Source: JAJKJG01 sp036389455
Lineage (GTDB): Bacteria; Pseudomonadota; Alphaproteobacteria; Rhizobiales; Beijerinckiaceae
NCBI GenBank assembly: GCA_036389455.1
Contig: DASVPW010000003.1
Span: 1 to 64,000, forward strand
Length of the DNA: 64,000 nucleotides
Reading direction: 5' to 3'
The notes beneath the pieces were generated by a model that did not search any database, was not told the DNA's origin, and saw only the letters and a program-made list of their open reading frames with translations. Numbering within the stretch: the stretch's first letter is position 1; every line of letters begins with the position of its first letter. The position numbers and the translations under genes are program-made. This document shows positions 42,457-51,136 of the stretch, piece after piece.

Positions 42457-43500
42457 ATGTTCCTGTTCACCACGCCCGCCGCCCGCGAAGCCCCGCCGGT
42501 CAACCCGGTCGTGGACGCCATCCGCCAGGGCGCCGAGAAGACCGGGACGGGCTTCGACTACCTCCTCGCCACGGCGCAGCGGGAATCGGCGCTCGACCCG
42601 AAGGCGCGGGCCAGAAGCTCGTCCGCGACCGGCCTGTTCCAGTTCATCGAGCAGACCTGGCTCGGCCTCGTGAAGACCGAGGGGCCGCGGCACGGGCTCG
42701 GCGACTATGCCGGCGCCATCACGGCCAAATCGGACGGTACGCTCGCCGTCGACGACCCGAAGCGGCGCCGGGAGATCCTCGCGCTCCGGCAGGATCCGCA
42801 GGTCGCCTCGCTCATGGCCGGCACCTTCACCCAGAAGAACCGCGACCTGCTTGCATCCGAGCTCGGGCGCGAGCCGTCGAACGCCGATCTCTACGTCGCC
42901 CACTTCCTCGGCGGGCGCGGGGCGGCCGACCTGATCCGCGCGGCGCAGAGCGCGCCGCGCCGCTCCGCCGCCGCGGATTTTCCCGATGCCGCCGCCGCGA
43001 ACCGCTCGATCTTCTTCGACTCCAGGGGGCGGGCGCGGGGGGCCGGCGAGGTCTACGCGCTGCTTGCGGCGAGTCACGGGACGCAGGTCCGCCAGATCGC
43101 CCAGGCGGGCGCCGCGCCGGCCTTCGCGCCGGACCAGCCGGTCGCCTTCGCGCGCAGCGACGGGCCGGCCCTGCACGGGCTTTTCCGGACCGACGTGCGC
43201 CGGGGCCCGATCTCGGAGGAGGTCGCGCGCCTGTGGCGCTCCGGAAACGCCGCCGACGCCGGGACGCGGACCGCGGCGCTCGGCTTCTTCCCGCGCTCGA
43301 CCGCCGCCCCGGCCGAGGCCGATGCGGCGGAGCCCGCGCCCGCGTTCGCGCCCGCCGTCGCCCAGGCCGACGTCCCCCTGCCGCCGGTCCGCCCGGCCTC
43401 CCTCGGCGAAGCCCCGGCGCGCCCCGCACGGGCCGGCGGGCTCGGGCGGATCGGCAGGCCCCTCGACCTCCTGGCCTTCATGAGCTGGCGCCGGGCATGA
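42457..43500 (+). CDS. Lytic transglycosylase SLT-domain protein
   Basis: A 347-residue protein with an N-terminal SLT-type domain, read through DYLLATAQRESALDPKARARSSSATGLFQFIEQTWL (residues ~28-63, with the E of the RES motif and the G-L-F-Q-F motif) and NADLYVAHFLGGRGAADLIR. The rest is Pro/Ala-rich, unstructured, with a short C-terminal helix (LLAFMSWRR). It has no cleavable signal peptide. In Hyphomicrobiales similar proteins precede DUF2336 genes, as here. Function: peptidoglycan cleavage (by family) at a site not known from the sequence. Confidence 0.84.
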   Translation: MFLFTTPAAREAPPVNPVVDAIRQGAEKTGTGFDYLLATAQRESALDPKARARSSSATGLFQFIEQTWLGLVKTEGPRHGLGDYAGAITAKSDGTLAVDDPKRRREILALRQDPQVASLMAGTFTQKNRDLLASELGREPSNADLYVAHFLGGRGAADLIRAAQSAPRRSAAADFPDAAAANRSIFFDSRGRARGAGEVYALLAASHGTQVRQIAQAGAAPAFAPDQPVAFARSDGPALHGLFRTDVRRGPISEEVARLWRSGNAADAGTRTAALGFFPRSTAAPAEADAAEPAPAFAPAVAQADVPLPPVRPASLGEAPARPARAGGLGRIGRPLDLLAFMSWRRA

Positions 43501-44714
43501 TCATCCGCCAGTTCCTCCTGTGGGCGCAGACCGCGCCCCCCGGCGAGCGCGCCGAGGCGGCCGGCGCGCTTGCCCGCGCCTACCTCTATTCCGACCTTAA
43601 GCCGGAGGACCGCTGGGAGGCCGAGACCGCCATGACGGCGCTCCTCGACGACCCCTCGCCGCTCGTGCGCCGGGCCCTCGCCGAAGCCTTCGCCAACGCC
43701 AGGGAGGCGCCGCGTCACCTCGTCGTGGCGCTCGCGAACGACCAGAGCGACATCGCCGCGCTCGTGCTCGCCCGCTCGCCGGTCCTGCCCGACGCCGACC
43801 TCGTCGACTGCGCGGCGCTCGGCGGCGAGATTGTCCAGACCGCGGTCGCGCTGCGCCCGCGGGTGTCGGTCGCGGTCTCGGCCGCGCTCGCCGAGATCGC
43901 CTCGGCGGTTTCGCTCACGGCGCTCGCCGGCAACGCCGGCGCCGCCATCGCGGATTCCGCCTTCGCCCGCATGGTCGAGCGCCACGGCGGCAGCCCGGAG
44001 CTGCGCGAGGCGCTGCTCGCCCGTCCGGATCTTCCCCTGCCCATCCGCCAGTCCATTGCCGTCGCCGTCTCGGAAAGCCTGTCGACCTTCGTCCTCGGCT
44101 GCGGCTGGCTCTCCCCCGAGCGCACGGAAAGAATCGTGCGCGAGGCGCGCGAGAAGACGACGCTCGCCCTGTCGTCCGCGGCGGAGCGCGAGGACGTCTC
44201 CCGCCTCGTCTCGCACCTGCGCCGGACCGGCCAGCTCACGCCGGCCCTGATCCTGCGGGCGCTCCTGTCGGGCGGCATGGCCTTCGCCGAGGCGGCCTTC
44301 GCGGACCTGTCGGGCCTTGCCCCGGCGCGGGTCGCGGGGCTCCTGCGCGACCGCCGCGGCGCAGGGTTCGCCCCGCTCTACCGCAAGGCAGGCCTGCCGG
44401 CGGGGCTGAAGCCCGCCTTCGACGGCGCGCTCTCGGCCCTGCGCGAGCACGGAGAGGGGGAGACGGCGGCCGACGGCGCGCAGCTCTCGCGGCTGATGAT
44501 CGAGCGGGCGCTGACCGCCTGCCGCGACCTTTCTCCTGAGGAAGCGGGAAAGCTCATGGCTCTCCTGCGCCGCTTCGAGTCCGAGGCCGCCCGCGACGAG
44601 GCCCGCCATATCGCCGGCGCCCTCGCCGACGAGGCGGCCCTCGCCGTCGTCATGCGCCACGCCCCTCACGCCCTCATCGGCAGCTTCGGGGACGGCGAGC
44701 GCGAGGCGGCCTGA
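43497..44714 (+). CDS. DUF2336 family protein (HEAT-like)
   Basis: A 405-residue, all-helical, Ala/Leu-rich protein. It shows the DUF2336 arrangement: RREDRW-type EDRWEAETAMTALLDDPSPLVRRALAEAFAN, QSDIAALVLARSPVL, and STFVLGCGWLSPERTERIVREA, with repeated helix pairs similar to HEAT repeats. Family members are alphaproteobacterial and their role is unknown, possibly cell-cycle or signalling scaffolds. The ATG at 43497 overlaps the SLT stop (ATGA), so translation is coupled. Confidence 0.85.
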   Translation: MIIRQFLLWAQTAPPGERAEAAGALARAYLYSDLKPEDRWEAETAMTALLDDPSPLVRRALAEAFANAREAPRHLVVALANDQSDIAALVLARSPVLPDADLVDCAALGGEIVQTAVALRPRVSVAVSAALAEIASAVSLTALAGNAGAAIADSAFARMVERHGGSPELREALLARPDLPLPIRQSIAVAVSESLSTFVLGCGWLSPERTERIVREAREKTTLALSSAAEREDVSRLVSHLRRTGQLTPALILRALLSGGMAFAEAAFADLSGLAPARVAGLLRDRRGAGFAPLYRKAGLPAGLKPAFDGALSALREHGEGETAADGAQLSRLMIERALTACRDLSPEEAGKLMALLRRFESEAARDEARHIAGALADEAALAVVMRHAPHALIGSFGDGEREAA

Positions 44715-44861
44715 GGCGCCGGCACTCAAGTCCGCCAGCGCATTTCCGCCACAAAGCTCCTAGAGTCCCGCCCCAACGAAAGGCTCCGCGCGAACGTCGA
44801 AGGGGCCGCGCCGGGGGCTTGTGCGTCGGTTGGTACCGCGCTCGCGTGGGGGAGTAGGCGT

Positions 44862-45263
44862 ATGCCTCTGAGCCGCTGCAACGTCCTGATCGTCGAGGAT
44901 CAGGCGATCATCGCCATGGATCTCCAGGCCGCCGTCGAGGAAGCCAACGCCCAGGTGATCGGCCCGGCGCCGACGGTTAGGGAAGCCCTCGACCTCCTCG
45001 ACACCGACGAGATCCACGCCGCCATCCTCGACGCCAACCTGCCGGACGGCGACATCACGCCGGTGGCCGAGGAGTTGATCGACCGCGGCGTTCCCTTCGT
45101 CATCAACACCGGCGTCGCCGTGCCCCTCCACCTGCGGCGCTTCCCGGACCTGCCGGTGTTCCGCAAGCCCACGCCCGCCTCGCGCCTCATCCGCGAGCTC
45201 GCCGGGCGCCTTCCGGTATGCCCGATCCCGCGCGCCGCGCGGACCGGAGCCGTCCTCGGCTGA
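44862..45263 (+). CDS. Single-domain response regulator
   Basis: A 133-residue receiver domain without output domain. The acidic pocket is in VLIVEDQAIIAMDLQ (E/D at residues 11-12), the phospho-acceptor is D57 in AAILDANLPDGD, the threonine position is in VINTGVAV and the conserved lysine is in FRKPTPASRLI. It is divergent from no other signalling gene and no histidine kinase lies nearby, so its kinase is elsewhere. The C-terminus is short and basic. It may be a phosphorelay intermediate. Confidence 0.87.
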   Translation: MPLSRCNVLIVEDQAIIAMDLQAAVEEANAQVIGPAPTVREALDLLDTDEIHAAILDANLPDGDITPVAEELIDRGVPFVINTGVAVPLHLRRFPDLPVFRKPTPASRLIRELAGRLPVCPIPRAARTGAVLG

Positions 45264-45279
45264 CGCTTTCCCGTCAGGT

Positions 45280-45939
45280 TCAATCCCGGTCGGGGGCGCC
45301 AAGCGGGAAGAGCGGCCGGTAGGGCCGCGCCTCGTCGACGGCGCGGGCGAAGGACGGGCGATCGAGAAGCCGCCGGCGGTAGGCCTGGACATGGACGAAC
45401 CCGTCCGCGATGGGGTGGGTCCAGTCGGCGTAGAACAGGGCCGGCGCGGCGGCGCAGTCGGCGAGGCTGAAGACGTCGCCCGCCGCCCACTCCCGTCCGC
45501 TCATGGTGCGGTCGAGCCAGCTGTAGGCTGTGTCGAGCAGGGCCCGCGCCTCCGCGACGCCGGTCGCATCGCGGCTTTCGGCCGGGCGTATCGCGTCGAG
45601 CACCACCTTCTGTATCGGCGTCATGACGTAGTTGTCGAAGAACCGGTCCATCATGCGCACGTCGAGGGCGGCGCACGGGTCTTGCGGGATCAGGCGTACC
45701 GGGCCGGGATGATGGAGGGCGAGATGCTCGATGATGATGCTCGTCTCGACGACCGTGCGCCCCGCATCGACCAGCACCGGAATGCGCTTCAGCGGCCAGA
45801 GCCTCTCGAACTCGGCCGCGGCCTCGGCGTCGCCGGGCGCGAGCATGCGGAACGCGAAGGGCGTATCGTTCTCGTAGAGGGCGATCAGCACCTTCTGGCA
45901 ATAGGAGGAGAACGGATGCGCATGGAGCGTCAGGGTCAT
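45280..45939 (-). CDS. Glutathione S-transferase family protein
   Basis: A 219-residue cytosolic GST. The thioredoxin-fold N-domain has HPFSSYCQKVLIALYENDTPF and KRIPVLVDAGRTVVETSIIIEHL, the P-V-L and E-T/S glutathione contacts. The helical C-domain contains FFDNYVMTPIQKVVLDAIRP and EWAAGDVFSLADCAAAPALFYAD. The N-terminal S/C position (SSYCQK) would be the catalytic residue; the class is undefined. The ATG is at 45939. It is divergent from the small gene at 45994. Confidence 0.88.
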   Translation of the reverse strand: MTLTLHAHPFSSYCQKVLIALYENDTPFAFRMLAPGDAEAAAEFERLWPLKRIPVLVDAGRTVVETSIIIEHLALHHPGPVRLIPQDPCAALDVRMMDRFFDNYVMTPIQKVVLDAIRPAESRDATGVAEARALLDTAYSWLDRTMSGREWAAGDVFSLADCAAAPALFYADWTHPIADGFVHVQAYRRRLLDRPSFARAVDEARPYRPLFPLGAPDRD

Positions 45940-45993
45940 CGTCGCCTCCGTGAGGGCCCGGCACCGGCGGTGGGCCGGCGTAGCGCCGCCTAG

Positions 45994-46284
45994 ATGCCGA
46001 CGATGGATACAGGCACGATCGCCTGGACCCAAGACGCCGTCGCCGAGGTGCCTCTTCGGCGCTTCACGGCCTTGGTCGGGGCGGTCGAGGCCGGATTCGT
46101 CGAGTACGACGGCGGCAACCGCATGTGGGTGTGGTCGAGCCCGCTTGCCGAGGATGCCTGGGGATGGAGCCCCACGGAGAGCGGCGCGAAGCTCGCCCTC
46201 GAGGCGTGGCTGCGCCGCTGGCTCGAGAACTTCCGGCCCTTGCTCGAATCGGGCAGGACCGCCCATGAGGAACCTCCGCCATGA
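45994..46284 (+). CDS. Uncharacterised small protein
   Basis: A 96-residue protein, rich in tryptophan and acidic residues. It contains VPLRRFTALVGAVEAGFVEYDGGNRMWVW and GAKLALEAWLRRWLENFRPLL. I recognise no family. Its stop overlaps the start of the cupin gene (ATGA), and it is the first gene of a three-gene unit (small protein, cupin, EamA transporter). A start three codons downstream is possible. Confidence 0.68.
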   Translation: MPTMDTGTIAWTQDAVAEVPLRRFTALVGAVEAGFVEYDGGNRMWVWSSPLAEDAWGWSPTESGAKLALEAWLRRWLENFRPLLESGRTAHEEPPP

Positions 46285-46613
46285 AGATCCCCGACCTCCC
46301 CTTCACCACGACCGACTGGTCGCAGGTGCCGCCGACCGAGCATCCCGGCGAGACCGGGCGGGCATACTGGCGAACCCTCGACATCGGCGACCTGCGGGTC
46401 CGGATGGTGGAGTACACGCCGGGCTACCGCGCGGACCACTGGTGCGACCGGGGCCATATCATCTACGTCGTGGCAGGCGAGCTCGACACCGAGCTGAAGG
46501 ACGGGCGCCGATTCAAGCTGACGCCCGGCATGAGCTACCAGGTCTCCGACTTCGGCGACGCGGCTCACCGCTCCTCGACCCAGGTCGGCGCGAAACTCTT
46601 CGTTGTCGACTGA
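46281..46613 (+). CDS. Small cupin-fold protein (DHCW-motif type)
   Basis: A 110-residue single cupin. The core is MVEYTPGYRADHWCDRGHIIYVVAGELD, where the D-H-W-C segment and following histidine correspond to the metal-site region, then FKLTPGMSYQVSDFGDAAHRSS with the late histidine. Start MKIPDLPF is characteristic of this short subfamily. The role is unknown, probably small-molecule binding or an isomerase-like step. Its stop overlaps the following transporter start. Confidence 0.84.
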   Translation: MKIPDLPFTTTDWSQVPPTEHPGETGRAYWRTLDIGDLRVRMVEYTPGYRADHWCDRGHIIYVVAGELDTELKDGRRFKLTPGMSYQVSDFGDAAHRSSTQVGAKLFVVD

Positions 46614-47502
46614 AGCGCCACCGGCCGGCGGAGGCGGACGGCGCGCGGCGGTCCTGCTCGTCCTCAACGGGCTCGTGCTCGCCTGCCACGCCATGCTGGC
46701 GCGGCGGGCCGGGCAGGGCGGCGCGCCGCCGGTCCTCTACGCGCTCGCGAGCGCCGCGGGCGCCGCGGCGTTTCTCGCGGTCTTTCGCGCCGTGAGGCAG
46801 CCGGGCCCGCTCGGCGCGCCGGTCTGGCGCTTCGGAGCGGTCGCCGGGCTCGTCTCCATCACGATCCCGCAGGTCCTGATCTACGCCGCCTCGGCCTACG
46901 TCAGCGCCGGGGTGGCGTCGCTTGCCTACGCCTTCCCGACCCCGCTGACCTACGTCCTCGCCTGTCTCCTCGGCCTCGAGCGCGCGTCGGCCGGCCGCAC
47001 CGCCGGCATCGCGGTCGCGTTCGGCGGGGCCCTGATGCTCGCCTTCAGCCGCTCGCCCGTCTCCGGCGAGGGGGTCTGGATCGCCCTTGCGATGCTGGCT
47101 CCCGTCGCCATCGCCGGCGGGAACATCTACCGGGCGAAGTTCTGGCCTGAAGGAAGCACGCCCCTCGACTTGGCGCTCGTCATGTCGGCAGGCGCCGCCA
47201 TCTGGCTCGGTCTCGGATGGCTTGCCGGCGGCGGGCCGGCGCAGCTCCCGGCAGTCGCCCCCTCGGGCTGGCTCGTCCTCGCCGCGGCCCCGGCGCTCGC
47301 GGCCTTCGGCAACCTGATCTACTTCGAGCTCCAGAAGACCGGCGGGATCGTCTCGTTCAGCCAGATCGGCTACGCCGGAGCCGTGCTCGGCCTCCTCGGC
47401 GGCACCGTCGTTCTCGGCGAAACCTATCCGCCCTGGATCTGGGCGGCGGCCGCGGTCATAGCGGCGGGCATCGCGATCTCGGAGGCCTTCCGGGTGCGGT
47501 GA
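46603..47502 (+). CDS. EamA/DMT-family permease
   Basis: A 299-residue transporter with ten hydrophobic segments, as in the drug/metabolite exporter superfamily. The two EamA halves are visible around LVLACHAMLARRAGQGG...GLVSITIPQVLIYAASAYVSAG and GNIYRAKFWPEG...SQIGYAGAVLGLLGG. The start is uncertain: TTG at 46603 inside the cupin stop gives MSTEAPPAGG, and no better ribosome site is seen. It probably exports a small metabolite related to the cupin gene product, which is inference only. Confidence 0.82.
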   Translation: MSTEAPPAGGGGRRAAVLLVLNGLVLACHAMLARRAGQGGAPPVLYALASAAGAAAFLAVFRAVRQPGPLGAPVWRFGAVAGLVSITIPQVLIYAASAYVSAGVASLAYAFPTPLTYVLACLLGLERASAGRTAGIAVAFGGALMLAFSRSPVSGEGVWIALAMLAPVAIAGGNIYRAKFWPEGSTPLDLALVMSAGAAIWLGLGWLAGGGPAQLPAVAPSGWLVLAAAPALAAFGNLIYFELQKTGGIVSFSQIGYAGAVLGLLGGTVVLGETYPPWIWAAAAVIAAGIAISEAFRVR

Positions 47503-47577
47503 ACAGCCCTTGCGGATCATGCGCCGTTGGCATGCGATGACGAGGCCGCGTCGGCGCGCAATCGGGAGGACGGACAG

Positions 47578-48822
47578 GTGATCCGGAGCGGAGATGGGAC
47601 CGGGGTCTCGGCGCGGCGGCTCGTGCTCCTCGTCTGCGTGGCGCAGGTGCTGGTGCAGATCGGCGCCTTCGTCTGGCCGGCGCTCCTGCCCGAGATGGTG
47701 GCGCTGTGGGGCCTCACCTACGGCGAGGCCGGCTGGATCACGGCGTCGTTCCACGGCGCCTACATCGTCGCCGTCCCGGTGCTCGTGACCCTGACCGACC
47801 GCTTCGATGCGAAGCTCGTCTATCTCTCGGGCGTCGCGCTCACGGTCGTCGGGCACCTCCTGTTCGGCCTCTTCGCCGAGGGCTTCTGGTCGGCGGCGGC
47901 CGCGCGGGCGCTCACCGGCGTCGGCTGGGCCGGCACCTACATGACCGGCCTCAAGCTCCTCGCCGACAGCGTCGACGCGAAGCTCATGTCGCGCGCGACG
48001 GCGGGGCACGCCGCCGGCATCGGCATCGCCGGCGCGCTCTCCTTCGCCTGCGCGGACCTCGTCCAGCGCCTCGCGGGCTGGAACGCCGCCTTCTTCGCGG
48101 CCTCGGCGAGCGCGGCGCTCGCCTGGATCATCGTCGTGATCGCGGTGCCGCGGCGGGCCGGCGGCGTCCCGAAGGCCGGCGGCTTGGCGCTGTTCGATTT
48201 CCGGCCCGTGTTCCGCAACCGCTCGGCCATGGCCTACGCCATCGTCTACGGCATCCACACCCTCGAGATGGCGGCGCTGCGCGGCTGGGGCGTGGCCTAT
48301 CTCGCCTTCGTGGCGACGGCGACCGGCGCCTCGGCGGCGGTCCTGTCCCCCGCCGCCGTGCTGACCATCGTCGGCCTTGTCGGAACGCTGGCCAGCATCC
48401 TCGGCAACGAGGCCGCCATCCGCCTCGGCCGGCGCCGCCTGATTGTTTTGGCCCTCGTCGCGTCAGCCCTCTGCGCCGGCCTGCTCGGCCTGATCGGCTC
48501 CGGTTCCTACGCCCTCGCCGCCGCGCTGCTCCTCGTCTACGGCCCGGTCGTCTGGCTCGATTCCGCCTCCCTGACGGCCGGGACGGCCGGCACCGCCGAG
48601 CCGTCCCGGCGCGGCGCGACCCTCGCGGTCCATTCCATGCTCGGCTACATCGGCGGCTTCATCGGGCCGCTCGCGGTCGGATGGATGCTCGACGCCGGCG
48701 GCATGGGGCCCGGCTCCTGGGCGGCGGCGTTCATCGCCATCGCCCTCCTGTCCGTCGTCGCGCTCGCCCTGTTCGCGGCGATGCGGCCGCGCGGGCTCGC
48801 CGGCGATCGGGGCTCGGATTAG
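47578..48822 (+). CDS. MFS transporter
   Basis: A 414-residue major facilitator with twelve predicted helices. The first half carries LTYGEAGWITASFHGAYIVAVPVLVTLTDRFDAKLVY, a loop 2-3 region with D-R-F-D instead of the classical G-x-x-x-D-R. The second half has GNEAAIRLGRRRLIVLALV. GTG 47578 is chosen as start because GGGAGGA lies seven bases upstream; an in-frame start 17 codons earlier has no such site. It converges on the arsenic-type flavoprotein gene. Its substrate is unknown. Confidence 0.84.
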   Translation: MIRSGDGTGVSARRLVLLVCVAQVLVQIGAFVWPALLPEMVALWGLTYGEAGWITASFHGAYIVAVPVLVTLTDRFDAKLVYLSGVALTVVGHLLFGLFAEGFWSAAAARALTGVGWAGTYMTGLKLLADSVDAKLMSRATAGHAAGIGIAGALSFACADLVQRLAGWNAAFFAASASAALAWIIVVIAVPRRAGGVPKAGGLALFDFRPVFRNRSAMAYAIVYGIHTLEMAALRGWGVAYLAFVATATGASAAVLSPAAVLTIVGLVGTLASILGNEAAIRLGRRRLIVLALVASALCAGLLGLIGSGSYALAAALLLVYGPVVWLDSASLTAGTAGTAEPSRRGATLAVHSMLGYIGGFIGPLAVGWMLDAGGMGPGSWAAAFIAIALLSVVALALFAAMRPRGLAGDRGSD

Positions 48823-48859
48823 GTCCGGTCCGGCGACGCGATGCCCGGCCTCGCGTCCC

Positions 48860-50251
48860 TCAAGCCACCGCGCCGCAGCCGCAGCCCATGCCGGTGACCC
48901 GCTTCGCCTCGGCGTCCGCGACGCAGCAGGCGTCGGCCTCGGCGGGCGCGGGCCCGCCGCAGCAGCCGGGCGAGGTCTCCGCCGCCGCCGCCCGCTCGGT
49001 CGAGCACACCCCCGTCTCCGGCAGGACGAGATGCACCGCGTCGGCGGCGCGCCGATCTCCGGCGATCGCCGCCGCGACCGAGCGGACCTGCTCGTAGCCG
49101 GTCATCATCAGGAAGGTGGGCGCGCGTCCGTAGCTCTTGATCCCGGCGGTGTAGAAGCCCGGCTCCGGGTGCGACAGCTCGCGGTGGCCGTGGGGCGGGA
49201 CGGAGCCGCAGGAATGCAGGTTCGGGTCGATCATGGGCCCGAGCGCCCTTGCGGATTCAAGCCACGGGTCGAGATCGAGCCGCAGCTCCCGCGTCAGCGC
49301 GAGATCCGGCCGCTGGCCCGTCGCGACCACGATGCGGTCGAGGGGCCCGACCGTCCGTACGCCGTTCCCCGTCTCCCCTTCGAGGATGACCTGGTCGCCT
49401 TCCGGCCGGACCGCAGTCGTCGCGAAGCCGGCGACCAGCGTCACCCGCCCGCCCTCGACGAGCTCGCGGAGATGTGCGCCGAGCTCGCCGCGGGCCGGCA
49501 GTTGGTCGGCCGCGCCGCCGCCGTAGACGCGGGCGAGGTTTGCACCGCGCACGACCCATAAGACGCCGGTGCGCGAATCGCGCCCGGCGAGCCGCGCGAG
49601 GTCGATGAGGGTGTTCGCGGCCGAGTGGCCCGCTCCCACCACGGCCGTGACGCGGCCCTCGAAACGCGCGCGGTCGCGGCCGAGCACGTCGGGAAGGCCG
49701 TAAAAGATGCGGTCGGCACAATCACGCTCGCCCTCGGCCGGCACGCCGCCGGCGCCGAGCGGGTTCGGGCTCGTCCAGGTGCCCGAGGCGTCGATCACCG
49801 CCCGCGCGAGATGCGTCCGGATCCGGCCGTCGCCGTTCACGACGGAGAGCGCGAAGGGCTTCGTCTCCCGACCCCGGCTCGCGACCTTGTCGGCGCCCAG
49901 GCGGGTGACGGCGCGGACGGTGCTCCTCGTCGCGATCGCGGACGAAAGCTCCGGCGTCTCGGAGAGCGGCTTGAGATAGGCTTCGTAGAGGTCCGCGCCG
50001 GTGGGAAAAACGTCGTCCGGCGGCTCCTGCCAGCCGTGGCGCTTGAGCAGCGCGACCGCCGCCGCATCGGCGTTGTACTTCCACGGCGAGAACAGGCGGA
50101 CATGGCCCCAGTCGCGGACGTTCGCGGCGACGGTCGCGCCGGCTTCGAAGACGCGCACGGGCACGCCGCGCCCGACGAGGTGGGCTGCGGCCGCGAGGCC
50201 GACCGGACCTCCTCCGATGACGGCCACTGGCAGAGTGTCGAGATCAGGCAT
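48860..50251 (-). CDS. FAD/NAD(P)-dependent flavoprotein with cysteine-rich C-terminus (ars-type)
   Basis: A 463-residue flavoprotein with two nucleotide-binding folds: VAVIGGGPVGLAAAAHLVGRG at the N-terminus and TAVVGAGHSAANTLIDLAR in the middle, with VATGQRP as a third element. The last 50 residues carry five cysteine groups (VCST, CCGG, ACCV, MGCGCG), as in flavoproteins associated with arsenic operons, where such tails may bind arsenite. It is 51 bp downstream of an arsR gene on the same strand. The arsenic role is inferred from context and the tail; the substrate is unproven. Confidence 0.82.
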   Translation of the reverse strand: MPDLDTLPVAVIGGGPVGLAAAAHLVGRGVPVRVFEAGATVAANVRDWGHVRLFSPWKYNADAAAVALLKRHGWQEPPDDVFPTGADLYEAYLKPLSETPELSSAIATRSTVRAVTRLGADKVASRGRETKPFALSVVNGDGRIRTHLARAVIDASGTWTSPNPLGAGGVPAEGERDCADRIFYGLPDVLGRDRARFEGRVTAVVGAGHSAANTLIDLARLAGRDSRTGVLWVVRGANLARVYGGGAADQLPARGELGAHLRELVEGGRVTLVAGFATTAVRPEGDQVILEGETGNGVRTVGPLDRIVVATGQRPDLALTRELRLDLDPWLESARALGPMIDPNLHSCGSVPPHGHRELSHPEPGFYTAGIKSYGRAPTFLMMTGYEQVRSVAAAIAGDRRAADAVHLVLPETGVCSTERAAAAETSPGCCGGPAPAEADACCVADAEAKRVTGMGCGCGAVA

Positions 50252-50302
50252 CGGCTTCTCCTTCGCTCATTCCGGAAACATCGAAATTAAAGGCAAATCG
50301 GA

Positions 50303-50623
50303 TCACGCCGCGGCCTCCGCCGGCGCCGCGGCGCAAGGAGCGTCGGCGCAGCACTCGTCGGCCAGGAACCCGATCAGGGCGCGCATCGCCGGGTAGTCGG
50401 CGCGGCAGATGAGCGTCGTGCCATGGCGCTCCTGCGTGACGAGCCCGGTCAGGATGAGCCGGTGCAGGTGATGCGAGAGGGTCGACGGCGCGATCTTCAG
50501 CTTCTCCTGCAGCCGCCCGACGGCAAGCCCCGCCGCGCCCGCCCGGACGAGGGCGCGGTAGAGCCTGAGCCGCGTCGGGTTGCCGAGCGCCTCGAGCTGC
50601 CTGGCGGATCTTTCGACTTTCAT
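50303..50623 (-). CDS. ArsR-family transcriptional repressor
   Basis: A 106-residue winged-helix repressor. The DNA-binding part is ARQLEALGNPTRLRLYRALVRAG, the recognition helix APSTLSHHLHRLILTGLVTQER and the wing GTTLICRADYPAM. The C-terminus DECCADAPCAAAPAEAAA has a vicinal cysteine pair plus a third cysteine, positioned as in ArsR proteins with C-terminal arsenite sites. It probably autoregulates through the palindrome at 50666-50681 and controls the downstream flavoprotein. The ATG at 50623 (MKVERSAR) is close to that site. Confidence 0.88.
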   Translation of the reverse strand: MKVERSARQLEALGNPTRLRLYRALVRAGAAGLAVGRLQEKLKIAPSTLSHHLHRLILTGLVTQERHGTTLICRADYPAMRALIGFLADECCADAPCAAAPAEAAA

Positions 50624-50665
50624 GGAAGTAGCATCGGCCCATGCCGGCCGGGCGTCAAGCTCTAT

Positions 50666-50681
50666 TTCGAGTTTTATCGAA
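50666..50681 (-). promoter_or_regulatory. Candidate ArsR operator
   Basis: TTCGA and TCGAA flank a 6-nt spacer (GTTTTA), a perfect dyad in an otherwise GC-rich area, 42 bp upstream of the arsR start. AT-rich TTCGA-type dyads are typical binding sites of ArsR/SmtB repressors. Confidence 0.55.
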
Positions 50682-50682
50682 G

Positions 50683-51123
50683 TTATTTGTCCGGCGGCGG
50701 TGCCGGAGCCGCATCGTCGCCGAACGCGGACCGGTCGAAGCTGCGGCAGCTCTCGGGAAAGCGCACCCATGGGTGCTGCTCCGCGGTCCAGGCGATGAGG
50801 GTCGGTTGCGGGAACGCCGGATCGGCGAAGCAGCCCACGGCGACCGCGAGGCAGTCCGGAAGTGCGCTCGAGCGCCAGAGCACCGACGTGCCGCAGGACG
50901 GGCAGAAGCCCGTGTCGAACCGAAGCTTGCCGCTCGCGCGGCCGAACGTCCTCGTCTCCCCCTCGATCGCGACGACCTGCGCATCGTGGAAGTAGGCGGA
51001 CACGCCGAAGACGCTGCCCGTGCGCCGCTGGCATTCCCGGCAATTGCACGCGAGGACTTGGGTCGGATCGCCTTCGAGCGTGACCTGGAGCTGCCCGCAG
51101 GCGCACGTCGCGACTCTCCTCAT
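50683..51123 (-). CDS. GFA-family zinc protein
   Basis: A 146-residue protein of the glutathione-dependent formaldehyde-activating (Gfa/CENP-V) family. The zinc cysteines are in ATCACGQLQV, VLACNCRECQRRTGSVF and FCPSCGTSVLW. Many members are not true formaldehyde-activating enzymes, so function is open. The ATG at 51123 overlaps nothing and the stop is adjacent to the ArsR operator. It follows nadK by 13 bp on the same strand. Confidence 0.87.
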   Translation of the reverse strand: MRRVATCACGQLQVTLEGDPTQVLACNCRECQRRTGSVFGVSAYFHDAQVVAIEGETRTFGRASGKLRFDTGFCPSCGTSVLWRSSALPDCLAVAVGCFADPAFPQPTLIAWTAEQHPWVRFPESCRSFDRSAFGDDAAPAPPPDK

Positions 51124-51136
51124 GCCGCACGCTTCC